Below, in pieces: positions 17,079-26,082 of a stretch of 64,000 nt of DNA. Source of the stretch: an uncultured Lachnospiraceae bacterium (GTDB taxonomy: Bacteria; Bacillota; Clostridia; Lachnospirales; Lachnospiraceae); the NCBI GenBank assembly GCA_944384025.1, contig CALWRS010000001.1, positions 186,001 to 250,000 of the forward strand. Reading direction: 5' to 3'. Positions within the stretch are counted from its first letter, which is position 1. Each line of letters begins with the position of its first letter. The position numbers and the translations under genes are program-made. The notes below the pieces were generated by a model. The model did no database searches, was not told the DNA's origin, and saw only the letters and a list, made by a program, of their open reading frames with translations.

Positions 17079-18017
17079 ATGGTGTACGCGGTAGAGGTCG
17101 CCAATCTCGTAAAGCGATACCGGGAGCTGGTGGCTTTGGATCATTTCAATTTGCAGATCAAGGAGGGGGAGATCTTCGGGCTGTTGGGGCCAAACGGCTC
17201 CGGAAAGACGACGACGATCAACTGTATTTTGTCGCTTCTAAGCTATGACAAAGGGGAAATCCGGGTATTCGGGCAGGAGATGCGGCCCGACAGCTACGAG
17301 CTGAGGCGCGAAATCGGCGTGGTCATGCAGAATGTGGCGGTATTCGACGAGCTGACGGTGGAAGAGAACGTTGACTATTTCTGCGGTCTGTATGTTTCCG
17401 ACAAGGCGCTTCGCAAAACCTATGTAAACGAGGCGATCGAGTTTGTGGGGCTGCAGGAATTCCGAAAATTTCGCCCCAAAAAGCTTTCCGGCGGTCTGTT
17501 GCGCCGGTTGAACATCGCCTGCGGCATTGCGCATAAGCCGAAGCTGATTTTCTTCGACGAGCCAACCGTGGCAGTGGACCCGCAAAGCCGGAACAAAATC
17601 TTAGAGGGCATCGAGCGGCTCAATCAGGAGGGGGCGACGGTTGTCTATACCTCCCATTATATGGAGGAGGTAGAGCAGATCTGCACGCGCATCGCGATTA
17701 TGGACAACGGCAGAAACGTGGCGATTGGCACCGTCGAGGAGCTCAAACGCATGATCAAAAACACCGAACAGATCACCGTGGAGATCATTGGGTTGGAGCC
17801 GGAGCGGCGGGCGGAGCTGGAGGCGCTTACGCATGTGTATCAGGTCGATTACGACGGAAAGCTTTTGAAGCTGAGCTATGCGGGCGGAAATCACAACCTT
17901 GAGGCCCTGCTCGACTATCTGCACGGCGCAAACCTTTGTTACGGCAGCGTCCACTCGGAGCTTCCGACGCTTAACGACGTGTTTTTGGAGATCACCGGAA
18001 AAGGGCTGCGGGATTAG
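17079..18017 (+). CDS. ABC transporter ATP-binding protein (Lnr/Ccm-type drug or lipid exporter)
   Basis: The 312-residue ATPase has Walker A GPNGSGKT (37-44), a signature LSGGL (about 135-139, with Leu in place of the usual Gln), Walker B LIFFDEP (156-162) and a C-terminal extension of about 80 residues typical of DrrA/CcmA-type ATPases. Two ABC-2 permeases follow directly. The order kinase, NarL regulator, ATPase, permease, permease matches the B. subtilis linearmycin resistance (lnrJKLMN) layout, so export of or resistance to a membrane-active compound is inferred. ATG 17079 follows AAGGAAGGGG. Confidence 0.88.
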   Translation: MVYAVEVANLVKRYRELVALDHFNLQIKEGEIFGLLGPNGSGKTTTINCILSLLSYDKGEIRVFGQEMRPDSYELRREIGVVMQNVAVFDELTVEENVDYFCGLYVSDKALRKTYVNEAIEFVGLQEFRKFRPKKLSGGLLRRLNIACGIAHKPKLIFFDEPTVAVDPQSRNKILEGIERLNQEGATVVYTSHYMEEVEQICTRIAIMDNGRNVAIGTVEELKRMIKNTEQITVEIIGLEPERRAELEALTHVYQVDYDGKLLKLSYAGGNHNLEALLDYLHGANLCYGSVHSELPTLNDVFLEITGKGLRD

Positions 18018-18028
18018 GGGGGAGTGGA

Positions 18029-19171
18029 ATGTTTTTTCATAATTATCGCTATGCGCTGCAAAGTATTCTCAGGAAGAAAAGCAGCCTGATTTGGACGCTT
18101 TTGTTTCCGATCGCCTTAGCGACCTTTATGTACTTGTCGTTCGGGGAGCTGTACGAGACAGAAGAACGGCTCTCGATCATTCCTGTGGCGGTCGTTTCGG
18201 AAAACGAGGGCGCATACGGGGAGTTCGACGCGTTTTTGGAGGCGCTTTCGGCGGAGGGCGACGACCAGCTGCTTTATGTGCGGCGGCTTTCCAGAGACGA
18301 GGCGGAGAAAGCGCTCGCAGACGAAACGGTTAGAGGCGTGATTATCGAGGGCGAGGAGCTAACGCTCTGGCTTCGGGAAAATTCGGTTGAGGGAACCGTG
18401 CTGAAAACCGTACTGGAACAATATTTGCAGTCCGAAGCCTTCGTTCGCGGACTGGCAGCCTCCGGCGCGACGCCGCAGGAGCTTTTGGCAGCGGTGGAAG
18501 CGCTTACGGGCGGCGAGCCGTACTATACGGAAACGTCCACGTCGGACGGCAGTCAAGATCTGTACAATAATTTTTTCTACGCGATCTTTGCCATGAGCTG
18601 TCTCTTTGCCTCCTTCACGGCGGTCGTGCGCACGAGCAAGCTTCAGGCAAATCTCGGTGCGCTGGGCATGCGGCGGCAGCTCTCTCCTGCGGGGCGGATG
18701 ACGATGGTGGGCGCGGAGTTTGCCGCCATGTTGACCGTTCAGTTTGCCGCCGAGCTGCTGACGCTTGGCTACATGCTGCTTCTGGGGGTCGAGATGGGCG
18801 AGCGCTATCTAGGGATGTTTGCCGTGCTGTTTCTTGGCTCCTGTGTGGGAATTGCGCAGGGCATTATCATCGGGAGCATTCCGAGGCTCTCTGAGGATGC
18901 AAAAACGGGAATCTGCGTCAGCATCAGCATGCTGCTTTCGTGTATGGCGGATCTGGTCGCGGTCGGCATCAAGGGTTTGATCGAACGTTCCGTGCCGTTT
19001 TTAAACCGCATCAATCCGGCGGCGCTGCTTACCGACGCGTTCTACGCGCTGAACTGCTACGATACGCCTAAGAGGTTCTTGACTGATCTGGGGCTGCTGG
19101 CAGCTATTACGGCGCTTCTGCTTGGGGTCAGCGGCTTCGTTTTGAGGAGGAACAGATATGCAAGTCTTTAA
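18029..19171 (+). CDS. ABC-2 type permease of the exporter (first)
   Basis: The 380-residue protein has one N-terminal membrane segment (about 20-38), a ~150-residue extracellular domain, then five membrane segments from about residue 180 onward, the usual ABC2_membrane_3 layout. It lies 11 bp after the ATPase gene and its 3' end overlaps the next permease by 14 nt. The pair should form the membrane channel for the ATPase. Confidence 0.85.
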   Translation: MFFHNYRYALQSILRKKSSLIWTLLFPIALATFMYLSFGELYETEERLSIIPVAVVSENEGAYGEFDAFLEALSAEGDDQLLYVRRLSRDEAEKALADETVRGVIIEGEELTLWLRENSVEGTVLKTVLEQYLQSEAFVRGLAASGATPQELLAAVEALTGGEPYYTETSTSDGSQDLYNNFFYAIFAMSCLFASFTAVVRTSKLQANLGALGMRRQLSPAGRMTMVGAEFAAMLTVQFAAELLTLGYMLLLGVEMGERYLGMFAVLFLGSCVGIAQGIIIGSIPRLSEDAKTGICVSISMLLSCMADLVAVGIKGLIERSVPFLNRINPAALLTDAFYALNCYDTPKRFLTDLGLLAAITALLLGVSGFVLRRNRYASL

Positions 19172-20330
19172 GGTATATTTTCAGATCCTGCGCCGTCATG
19201 TCGGTCAGATTTTTCTGTATGTCGGGATTTTTGCCGTCATTGTGTTCGGCTTTATTCTTCCGAGTGTGGATACCAATCCGGTGGAAAGCTTTACGGCTAA
19301 AAAATGTCTTTTTGCCGTGTTCGATTCCGACAAAAGCGAGGCAAGCAGGGCGCTGATTGGCTGGCTGTCGGAAAAGCACGAGCCGACCGAAATTGCCAAC
19401 GACCGGGAAGCGACCGTGCAGGACGCGCTTTATAACCGCAACGTCTACGGCGTGCTGCGTATTTCGGAGGGCTATGAGGCGGCGCTTGCGGCGGGCGCAT
19501 CCGCCGGGGAACTGGCTAAGCGCGTTGAGCTTTTGACGGTCCCCGGAACGCTGACCGGTGAGCTGTTTGCGACCGATTTGAACCGCTATCTGACCTTAGC
19601 GGCGCTTTCCTGCCGCAGCGGGGCGTCGGTCACGGAGGCGCTTGCGGCAACGGAGGATGCGCTGCAAATCTCGCTGAAAACGGAGCTTTCTAGGGAAGGC
19701 GCGGAAAGTGCGCAAAGCAAGCTCTATTATTTCTTCAGCTATCTAAGCTATGTGTTTGCCGTGATGAGCGTGGTCAGCATCGCTCCGGTTCTGAACGTAT
19801 TCCGCAAGCCGGAGGTGCACACGCGAATCTCCTGCTCGTCGTATCCGTTTCACCGCATGAACTGGGAGCTGCTGCTTGGCGTGTTCCTAACCGGCCTGTT
19901 TTTTCTGGCCTTTTTCGGCGGCTGGGCGGGCATCGTATTTGGAGGCGAGCTGCTGTGCGCAAGGGGCGCGCTGTATTTGCTGAATCTGCTTTTGTATTTG
20001 GCGGTCGGCCTTGCCCTCGCTTATCTCGTAAGCCAGCTTGCAACGACGCAGGACACCATCAATATGATCGCGAATACGATCTCGCTTGGCATGAGCTTTT
20101 TGTGCGGCGTTTTTGTACCGATGAAATATCTGGGCGACACGGTGCTGGCGATCGCGCATTTCCTGCCCGCCTACTGGTATCAGAAAACGCTGATGCTGCT
20201 TCAGGAGGATTACAGCGGGGAGATGGGAACGATCTGCGGCAATTTCGCAATGCTTGTGCTGTTTGTCGCCGCGTTCGTGGCAGCGGGGCTTGTGGCGGCG
20301 CGGCAGAAAAGCCTTAGGCAGCTTGCGTAG
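19158..20330 (+). CDS. ABC-2 type permease of the exporter (second)
   Basis: This 390-residue protein has the same topology as the preceding permease: an N-terminal membrane segment (about 15-38), an extracellular domain and a C-terminal block of about five membrane segments including FLCGVFVPMKYLG. The 14-nt overlap with the upstream gene implies coupled translation and a heterodimeric channel. The three exporter genes look richer in CTG, GCG and GAG codons than neighbours such as murC; this is a visual impression only. Confidence 0.85.
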   Translation: MQVFKVYFQILRRHVGQIFLYVGIFAVIVFGFILPSVDTNPVESFTAKKCLFAVFDSDKSEASRALIGWLSEKHEPTEIANDREATVQDALYNRNVYGVLRISEGYEAALAAGASAGELAKRVELLTVPGTLTGELFATDLNRYLTLAALSCRSGASVTEALAATEDALQISLKTELSREGAESAQSKLYYFFSYLSYVFAVMSVVSIAPVLNVFRKPEVHTRISCSSYPFHRMNWELLLGVFLTGLFFLAFFGGWAGIVFGGELLCARGALYLLNLLLYLAVGLALAYLVSQLATTQDTINMIANTISLGMSFLCGVFVPMKYLGDTVLAIAHFLPAYWYQKTLMLLQEDYSGEMGTICGNFAMLVLFVAAFVAAGLVAARQKSLRQLA

Positions 20331-20356
20331 GCGTTCACAAAAAATTCACAAAGAAA

Positions 20357-20399
20357 TTAACACTCACCTCTTGACAGTGCTAACAGTCTGTGCTATAAC
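20357..20399 (+). promoter_or_regulatory. CIRCE operator overlapping the hsp20 promoter
   Basis: TTAACACTC (20357-20365), 9 bp, CAGTGCTAA (20375-20383) matches the CIRCE consensus TTAGCACTC-N9-GAGTGCTAA with one change in each arm. The promoter TTGACA (20371-20376), 17 bp, TATAAC (20394-20399) overlaps the right arm, so HrcA binding would block it. Confidence 0.85.
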
Positions 20400-20492
20400 G
20401 AGTATAACAAAGAAAGGGAGCTGGCTTTCGAATGAAAATTCAAAAAACCGGCAACCCTTCTCTTGAAAAGTTATAGAAAGAGGGTATGCTTT

Positions 20493-20930
20493 ATGTTAAG
20501 ACCGAGTATTTTTCAGGAAAACTTTATTGACAATTTGTTTGACGACTTTTTCGAGACCCCGTTTTTCCGCAGCACGGGCGTACGTCCTGTAAATGCGATG
20601 AAGACGGATGTAAAAGAATCCGATAACGAATACGAAATTGTGATGGATCTTCCGGGATTCTCCAAAGAGGACGTTGGTGCGGAATTAAAGGACGGTTACT
20701 TGACTGTTACCGCCAGCCGCAGCGAAGAGAAAAACGACGAAGACGACAAACGCTACATTCGCCGTGAGCGTTACAGCGGACACTACAAGAGAAGCTTTTA
20801 CGTAGGAGACGCTGTTACGGAGGAAGATATCCGTGCGAAGTTCAAAGACGGCATCCTTTCCATTACGGTGCCTAAGAAGGAAAAACAGCCGGAAGTAGAG
20901 CAAAAGAAATATATTGCAATCGAAGGCTAA
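20493..20930 (+). CDS. Hsp20/alpha-crystallin family small heat shock protein
   Basis: The 145-residue protein has an alpha-crystallin domain at about 30-130 (EYEIVMDLPGFSKEDV, GILSITVPKKEK) and a short N-terminal arm with FDDFFETPFF. Small heat shock proteins hold unfolded proteins ready for refolding by DnaK and ClpB. Start 20493 is preferred; a TTG at 20463 could extend it. A CIRCE site in the promoter implies control by HrcA. A 14-codon open frame (20432-20476) lies in the leader and may be chance. A long terminator follows. Confidence 0.93.
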   Translation: MLRPSIFQENFIDNLFDDFFETPFFRSTGVRPVNAMKTDVKESDNEYEIVMDLPGFSKEDVGAELKDGYLTVTASRSEEKNDEDDKRYIRRERYSGHYKRSFYVGDAVTEEDIRAKFKDGILSITVPKKEKQPEVEQKKYIAIEG

Positions 20931-20944
20931 AAAAGCTGCATAAG

Positions 20945-20991
20945 CAAGTGGGACAGGGTCACATGGCGTGGCCTTGTCCCACTTGTTTTTG
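20945..20991 (+). terminator. Terminator of hsp20
   Basis: An 18-bp stem (arms 20945-20962 and 20968-20985, two G-U pairs) followed by TTTTT, 15 bp after the hsp20 stop. Confidence 0.9.
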
Positions 20992-21072
20992 ATTGCGTGA
21001 GTGCTACTTGCGCGTGATAGCGTGTTTTGATAAGATAAGTCCATGAACCAATGAGAAAGGCGGGGCGCGGCA

Positions 21073-22653
21073 ATGTCGGCGGAGCGGGACACAAACAAGG
21101 GCTTGACCCTTTTAAAAAGAGGACAAAGAGGGCTGGTGCATGCAATTTTCAGCCGGTTTGGCTTAATTGTGCTGCTGCTTTTGCTGCAGTTTTTCATGCT
21201 TTTGGGCATGTTTTTCTGGCTGGAGGAAATTCTTCCGTATTTCGTCGGAGGCCGTACGCTGTTTACGATTGTCATGGTGCTTTATTTGCTGAACAGCCGG
21301 ATTGACCCGACGGCAAGGCTTACGTGGCTGGTCGTCCTTATGCTTATGCCGGTTGTGGGTGCACTCTTTTTTTGGTACACCCAAAAAGACCCCGGCTGTC
21401 GGGCGCTAAGAAGACGCTTTGCGCAGGTTCTCTCGCAGACAAAAGGCGACGTAGCGCAAAATCCGGAAGTGCTTGCAAAGCTTTTCCGTGCGGATGCGGG
21501 CGCGGCGGGGCTTTCGCAATATTTGCAGCGAAGCGGAGCTTTTCCGGTTTACGACCGCACGAGCGTTGTGTATTTTCCTACCGGAGAAGACAAATGGAGC
21601 GCCATGCTAAAAAAGCTGAAAGAGGCAAAAAAGTTTATTTTCCTTGAGTACTTTATTATCGACGAAGGCGTGATGTGGGGGAAAGTGCTTGAAATTTTGG
21701 CGCAAAAGGCAAAGGAAGGCGTAGAAGTGCGCGTAATGTACGACGGCACGTGCGAATTTTCCACCCTGCCGCATGGCTATCCCAAACAGCTGCGAAAGCT
21801 CGGCATTGCGTGCAAAATTTTCGGGCGGGTCGTTCCGTTTGTCTCTACGGGATACAATTACCGGGATCACCGGAAAATTCTTGTTATCGACGGGCAGATA
21901 GCGTTTACCGGCGGCGTCAATCTCGCGGACGAGTATATTAACCAAAGAGAGCGGTTCGGGCATTGGAAAGATACAGCGGTGATGCTAGAAGGAGAAGCAG
22001 TTAAGAGCTTTACGCTTATGTTTCTTCAGATGTGGAACATAGATGAGCGAAAGATAAAAACGAAGCGCTACGTAGACGCGCCTGTTCTTCCGGCAGAGGA
22101 TGCGCCCGGCTTTGTTATTCCTTACGCAGACTCTCCGCTAGACAAAGACAAGGTGGGCGAGAGAGTGTATATGGATCTTTTAAACCGAGCAAGGGACTAC
22201 GTTTATATTATGTCGCCGTATTTGATTTTGGACGGCGAGCTGGAGACGGCGCTTAAATTCGCGGCGGAGCGCGGTGTGGACGTGAAACTCGTGCTTCCCG
22301 GAATTCCCGATAAAAAAGCGCCTTATGCGCTTGCAAAGACGCATTACGCCTCCCTTTTAGAATCCGGGATTCAGATTTACGAATACACGCCGGGGTTTGT
22401 CCATGCGAAAGTGTTTGTCTGCGATGGCTGCGAGGCGGTAGTCGGGACCATCAATCTCGACTACCGAAGCCTCTACCATCACTTTGAGTGCGCCCTTTAT
22501 ATGTATGCCACTCCGTGCATACAAGATATTGTCGCAGATTATACAAAAACGCTTACAAAGTGCAGTCTTGTGACTGCTCAGACCATGCGCAAAGAAAAGC
22601 TTTTGCGGCGGCTTTTTGGCTACTTGCTAAAAGTCGTGGCTCCGCTCATGTAA
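21073..22653 (+). CDS. cls: Cardiolipin synthase
   Basis: This membrane enzyme condenses two phosphatidylglycerol molecules into cardiolipin. The 526-residue protein has N-terminal membrane segments (about 28-58 and 68-92), then two phospholipase-D HKD motifs: HRKILVIDG (His266) and HAKVFVCDG (His444). A GGVNLADEY segment follows the first and VGTINLDYRS follows the second, as in Cls enzymes. The start at 21073 has a GGCGGGGCG-rich, rather weak ribosome site. It converges with tyrS. Confidence 0.92.
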   Translation: MSAERDTNKGLTLLKRGQRGLVHAIFSRFGLIVLLLLLQFFMLLGMFFWLEEILPYFVGGRTLFTIVMVLYLLNSRIDPTARLTWLVVLMLMPVVGALFFWYTQKDPGCRALRRRFAQVLSQTKGDVAQNPEVLAKLFRADAGAAGLSQYLQRSGAFPVYDRTSVVYFPTGEDKWSAMLKKLKEAKKFIFLEYFIIDEGVMWGKVLEILAQKAKEGVEVRVMYDGTCEFSTLPHGYPKQLRKLGIACKIFGRVVPFVSTGYNYRDHRKILVIDGQIAFTGGVNLADEYINQRERFGHWKDTAVMLEGEAVKSFTLMFLQMWNIDERKIKTKRYVDAPVLPAEDAPGFVIPYADSPLDKDKVGERVYMDLLNRARDYVYIMSPYLILDGELETALKFAAERGVDVKLVLPGIPDKKAPYALAKTHYASLLESGIQIYEYTPGFVHAKVFVCDGCEAVVGTINLDYRSLYHHFECALYMYATPCIQDIVADYTKTLTKCSLVTAQTMRKEKLLRRLFGYLLKVVAPLM

Positions 22654-22674
22654 AACGCAGGCAAAGCGGGCAAA

Positions 22675-23895
22675 TTATTTTAAAATAACTTTTTTGAAGT
22701 TTTTCTTTCCGCGCTTTACAAGCAGCCCTTCTCTAAGCTGCTCCTGCGAAAAGCAGGCGCGAAAATCGGTTGCTTTTTCTCCGTTTACTAAGACGCCGCC
22801 CTGCTCGACGTTTCGTCTGGCTTCCGAGCGGGTAGGCGCTAAGCCGGCTTTTACTAAAAGAGTAACCAAATCCAGCGCGCCGTCTGCGAGGTCTTCTTCC
22901 GAAAGAACGGCTTCCGGCGCCGCCTGCGCCGTGCCCGCGCCAAACAAAGCGCGCGAAGCATCCTGCGCTTTTTGCGCTTCTTCCTCGCTGTGAATCATGC
23001 GGGTCAGCTCAAACGCCAAGATTTCTTTGGCGGTATTTAGCTGGCTGCCCTCAAGCGTGGCAAGCTTCTCAATCTCTTCTAACGGAAGGAACGTCAGAAG
23101 GCGCAGGCATTTAATTACGTCCGCGTCGGCGACGTTTCTCCAGTACTGGTAAAACTCGTACGGCGACGTCTTTTCGGCATCCAGCCAAACGGCGCCCTTC
23201 TCAGTCTTACCCATCTTTTTGCCCTCGGAGTTTAACAGCAAGGTAATCGTCATAGCGGAAGCGTCTTTTCCAAGCTTCCGGCGAATCAACTCTGTACCGC
23301 CAAGCATGTTGCTCCACTGATCGTCGCCGCCAAACTGGAGGTTGCAGCCGTAATCCTGGAACAGGCGGTAAAAATCGTAGCTTTGCATAATCATGTAGTT
23401 AAACTCAAGAAAAGTAAGTCCGCGCTCCATTCGCTGCTTGTAGCACTCAGCAGTCAGCATTCGGTTCACCGAAAAATGCGGGCCGACTTCCCGCAGCACG
23501 TCCAGGTAATTCAGGCCAAGCAGCCAGTCGGCGTTGTTGACCATCAGCGCCTTTCCCTCAGAAAAGTCAATAAATTTGCTCATCTGCTTTTTGAAGCACT
23601 CGACATTGTGCGCAATCGTTTCTTTGGTCATCATTTTTCGCATATCGGTCTTTCCGGACGGATCGCCAATCATGGCGGTGCCGCCTCCTAGCAGGGCAAT
23701 CGGACGGTTGCCCGCCATTTGCAGACGCTTCATCAGGCAAAGCGCCATAAAATGTCCCACGTGCAGGCTGTCCGCCGTAGGATCAAAGCCAATGTAAAAC
23801 GTCGCCCTCCCTTCGTTGATTAGTTTGCTTACAAGCTCCTCGTCCGTAACTTGTGCAATCAGGCCTCTGGCCTTTAATTCTTCATAAACGGTCAT
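22675..23895 (-). CDS. tyrS: Tyrosyl-tRNA synthetase
   Basis: TyrRS charges tRNA-Tyr. The 406-residue protein has the class I HVGH motif (45-48), the tyrosine-binding [10 protein letters not shown] and GGDDQWSN segments, the KMGKT signature (227-231) in place of KMSKS, and a C-terminal S4-like RNA-binding domain (about 340-400). A GGAGGTG site precedes ATG 23895. A tyrosine T-box leader upstream regulates it. Confidence 0.96.
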   Translation of the reverse strand: MTVYEELKARGLIAQVTDEELVSKLINEGRATFYIGFDPTADSLHVGHFMALCLMKRLQMAGNRPIALLGGGTAMIGDPSGKTDMRKMMTKETIAHNVECFKKQMSKFIDFSEGKALMVNNADWLLGLNYLDVLREVGPHFSVNRMLTAECYKQRMERGLTFLEFNYMIMQSYDFYRLFQDYGCNLQFGGDDQWSNMLGGTELIRRKLGKDASAMTITLLLNSEGKKMGKTEKGAVWLDAEKTSPYEFYQYWRNVADADVIKCLRLLTFLPLEEIEKLATLEGSQLNTAKEILAFELTRMIHSEEEAQKAQDASRALFGAGTAQAAPEAVLSEEDLADGALDLVTLLVKAGLAPTRSEARRNVEQGGVLVNGEKATDFRACFSQEQLREGLLVKRGKKNFKKVILK

Positions 23896-23924
23896 ATGAC
23901 ACCTCCGGTAATTTTTGAGAAAAG

Positions 23925-24201
23925 CCGAAAAAAAACTCCCGTCCGTTAAAGGACGAGAGTGTCTCCCGTGATACCACCTTTTTTCACCGGCGCCTCTAGG
24001 CGACGGCCTCTTCGGGTACAGAACCTGTCTTTTACCCTAGCACAATAACGGGTGCGCCCGCCGCAGCCTACTGGGCGTATGCCGTTCGGTGCGGAGCTTG
24101 GAGATGTATTCGTGCAAAGCGTTTCCTGCGCCTCTCAGCAGCCGGCAGCTCTCTGTTGGAACTACTTGGCACTACTTCTTCTCGTCATCGCCTTTCTCTT
24201 G
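23925..24201 (-). promoter_or_regulatory. Tyr T-box leader of tyrS
   Basis: On the minus strand the leader contains a specifier-loop UAC tyrosine codon (24106-24108, in the context GAATACATCTCC), the T-box core AGGTGGTATCACGGGAG (23963-23979) that binds the tRNA acceptor end, and a terminator (CTCTCGTCC/GGACGGGAG stem plus U-run, 23925-23960). Uncharged tRNA-Tyr is expected to stabilise the antiterminator and switch tyrS on. Confidence 0.93.
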
Positions 24202-24207
24202 GGCTTG

Positions 24208-24236
24208 ATTATAGTAGCGGGCAGGGAAAAAGTCAA
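24208..24236 (-). promoter_or_regulatory. tyrS promoter
   Basis: On the minus strand TTGACT (24231-24236), 17 bp, TATAAT (24208-24213), placed just upstream of the T-box leader. Confidence 0.85.
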
Positions 24237-24267
24237 CGATTTTTTCTTGTTTTTGCAAGGTTGTTGG

Positions 24268-24379
24268 TATATCATATGGGAGATGCCCCCCGCCTCTATG
24301 GGCGGTGGGTAGCAAATTTGTATCAGTGGCGGGTGTCGATCCCCCATCTGATATACGCTCCGCGAGGGATGCGCAGGGC
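24268..24379 (+). repeat. Structured intergenic repeat, copy 2 (inverted-repeat unit plus linker)
   Basis: TATATCATATGGG (24268-24280) and CCCATCTGATATA (24343-24355) form the terminal inverted repeat, enclosing a GC-rich hairpin like that of copy 1. The linker ACGCTCCGCGAGGGATGCGC follows, but hairpins 2 and 3 are missing. It lies in the leader of the acyl-CoA-ligase-like gene; its left end TATCAT could serve as a -10 with TTGTTT 17 bp upstream. Confidence 0.85.
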
Positions 24380-24413
24380 GTTTTGGGATTTTTTGCAGGA
24401 AGGTGAAACAAGT

Positions 24414-26072
24414 ATGACGCAGTTACATTACCCGGATGGCAGCATGGCGGAGTGCATCCGGCTTCAAAGTGAAAGGACGCCGGATGCTTTTGCGTATGAG
24501 TTTATGGGAAGGCGGGTGCGCTTTTCTTCTTTTTGGAAGCAGGTTGAGGAATGCGCGGCGGCGCTTTTGGCACAGGGCGTTCGGGAAAACGAATGCGTGA
24601 CTTTGTGTCTGCCAAACATACCGCAGGCAGTCATTCTGCTGTATGCGATTAACGCAGTAGGCGCGCTTGCCAATATGGTACACCCGCTAGCAGGGGAGCT
24701 GGAGATTACCGAGTCGATTCAAATTGGCGAGAGCCGGCTTTTGGTCGGCGTAGACCGCTTTGCGGACAAGCTGCTGCGGGTTTGCAAAGGCACAACCGTA
24801 ACAAAAGTTTTGCTGGCAGCGCCTACCGATTATGTGCCGGGGTATAAAAAGCTGGCGGCAAAAGCCTTCGGGAAAGTCCCCAAGGCGCCGAAGGATCCGC
24901 TTGTTCTTCGCTGGGAGACGTTTCTGGAAGGCGCGAAGCATACGCCGTTTTCTTTTGTAAAACGAACGGCGGCGGACGGAGCGGCCGTGCTGTATTCCGG
25001 AGGAACGACGGGAAAGAGAAAAGGAATTCTTCTTACAAACGGAAATCTAAACGCGCTTGCGCTGCAAACGGTTGCCGCTGGAGACTGCGTAAAGCCCGGA
25101 TACCGAATGCTTTCGGTGATGCCGGTATTTCACGGGTTCGGTCTTGGCGTGTGCATTCATACGGCGCTGATGGCGGGCTGCGAGTGCATCCTGATTCCGC
25201 AGTTTTCCGTCTCTTCCTACGCGGCGCAGTTAAAAAAATACCAGCCTAACGTTATTGCCGGCGTGCCGACGCTGTTTGAGGCGCTGCTTCGGGCAAAAAA
25301 AATGAAAAACGTGAAGCTGTCCTGCCTGACCGGCATTTTTTGCGGAGGCGACAGCCTTTCGGAAGAGCTAAAAAACAAAGTTGACGCGTTTTTGCTTGCG
25401 CACGGCGCAAAAGAGCAAATCCGCGAAGGTTACGGGACGACCGAGTGCGTAACGGCAAGCTGCCTGACGCCGCGCTACGAGTACCGAAAAGGAAGCATTG
25501 GCCTGCCGTTTCCGGATATGCGCTACCGAATTGTCGAAGTCGGCACAGATAAAGAAGTTCCGCCTATGACGGAGGGGGAAATTTGCCTGAGCGGGCCAAC
25601 AGTTATGGCAGGGTATTATCACGAACCGGAAGAAACCAAAAAGGTGCTTCATACGGACGAAGAAGGGCGCGTTTGGCTGCACACGGGCGATTTGGGAAAG
25701 ATGGACGAAGACGGCTTTGTGTACTTTGTGCAGCGGCTTAAACGGCTGATTATTAGCTCCGGCTACAACATCTACCCGTCGCAGGTAGAAAATGCGCTAA
25801 ATGCGCACGAAGCCGTTTTAAACAGCTGTGTGATTGGGATTCCGGACGACTTTCGCGTGCAGGTGCCTTATGCGTATTTGATGCTGCGCCCCGGCTACGA
25901 AGAAAGCGAGGAGCTGCTTGCGGACATTCGGGAAAACTGTAAAAAATACATTGCCCGGTACGCGCTTCCAAGCGGTTTTGAGGTACGGGCAGAGCTGCCC
26001 AAAACACTCGTTGGAAAAGTCGCTTACCGGGAACTGGAAGAAGAGTACGAAAGGACGCACGGGAAAAAATAG
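24414..26072 (+). CDS. Class I adenylate-forming enzyme (long-chain acyl-CoA ligase-like)
   Basis: The 552-residue protein has all core motifs of AMP-binding acyl-CoA ligases: YSGGTTGK (194-201), GYGTTE (339-344), LHTGDLG (about 424), KRLIISSGYNIYP (hinge) and PKTLVGK with the catalytic Lys at 535. These enzymes activate carboxylates to acyl-AMP and then to CoA thioesters; fatty or aromatic acids are possible. No carrier-protein or polyketide genes lie nearby. Start 24414 follows AGGAAGGTG; the longer frame back to 24156 runs through the tyrS leader and the repeat. Confidence 0.88.
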   Translation: MTQLHYPDGSMAECIRLQSERTPDAFAYEFMGRRVRFSSFWKQVEECAAALLAQGVRENECVTLCLPNIPQAVILLYAINAVGALANMVHPLAGELEITESIQIGESRLLVGVDRFADKLLRVCKGTTVTKVLLAAPTDYVPGYKKLAAKAFGKVPKAPKDPLVLRWETFLEGAKHTPFSFVKRTAADGAAVLYSGGTTGKRKGILLTNGNLNALALQTVAAGDCVKPGYRMLSVMPVFHGFGLGVCIHTALMAGCECILIPQFSVSSYAAQLKKYQPNVIAGVPTLFEALLRAKKMKNVKLSCLTGIFCGGDSLSEELKNKVDAFLLAHGAKEQIREGYGTTECVTASCLTPRYEYRKGSIGLPFPDMRYRIVEVGTDKEVPPMTEGEICLSGPTVMAGYYHEPEETKKVLHTDEEGRVWLHTGDLGKMDEDGFVYFVQRLKRLIISSGYNIYPSQVENALNAHEAVLNSCVIGIPDDFRVQVPYAYLMLRPGYEESEELLADIRENCKKYIARYALPSGFEVRAELPKTLVGKVAYRELEEEYERTHGKK

Positions 26073-26082
26073 GCGGCAGCGG

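Noticed and set aside
20432-20476. 14-codon open frame in the hsp20 leader
   Set aside because: Weak ribosome site and no recognisable peptide; more likely chance.
21549-21963. Minus-strand open frames inside cls
   Set aside because: They are antisense to a well-supported cardiolipin synthase with both HKD motifs.
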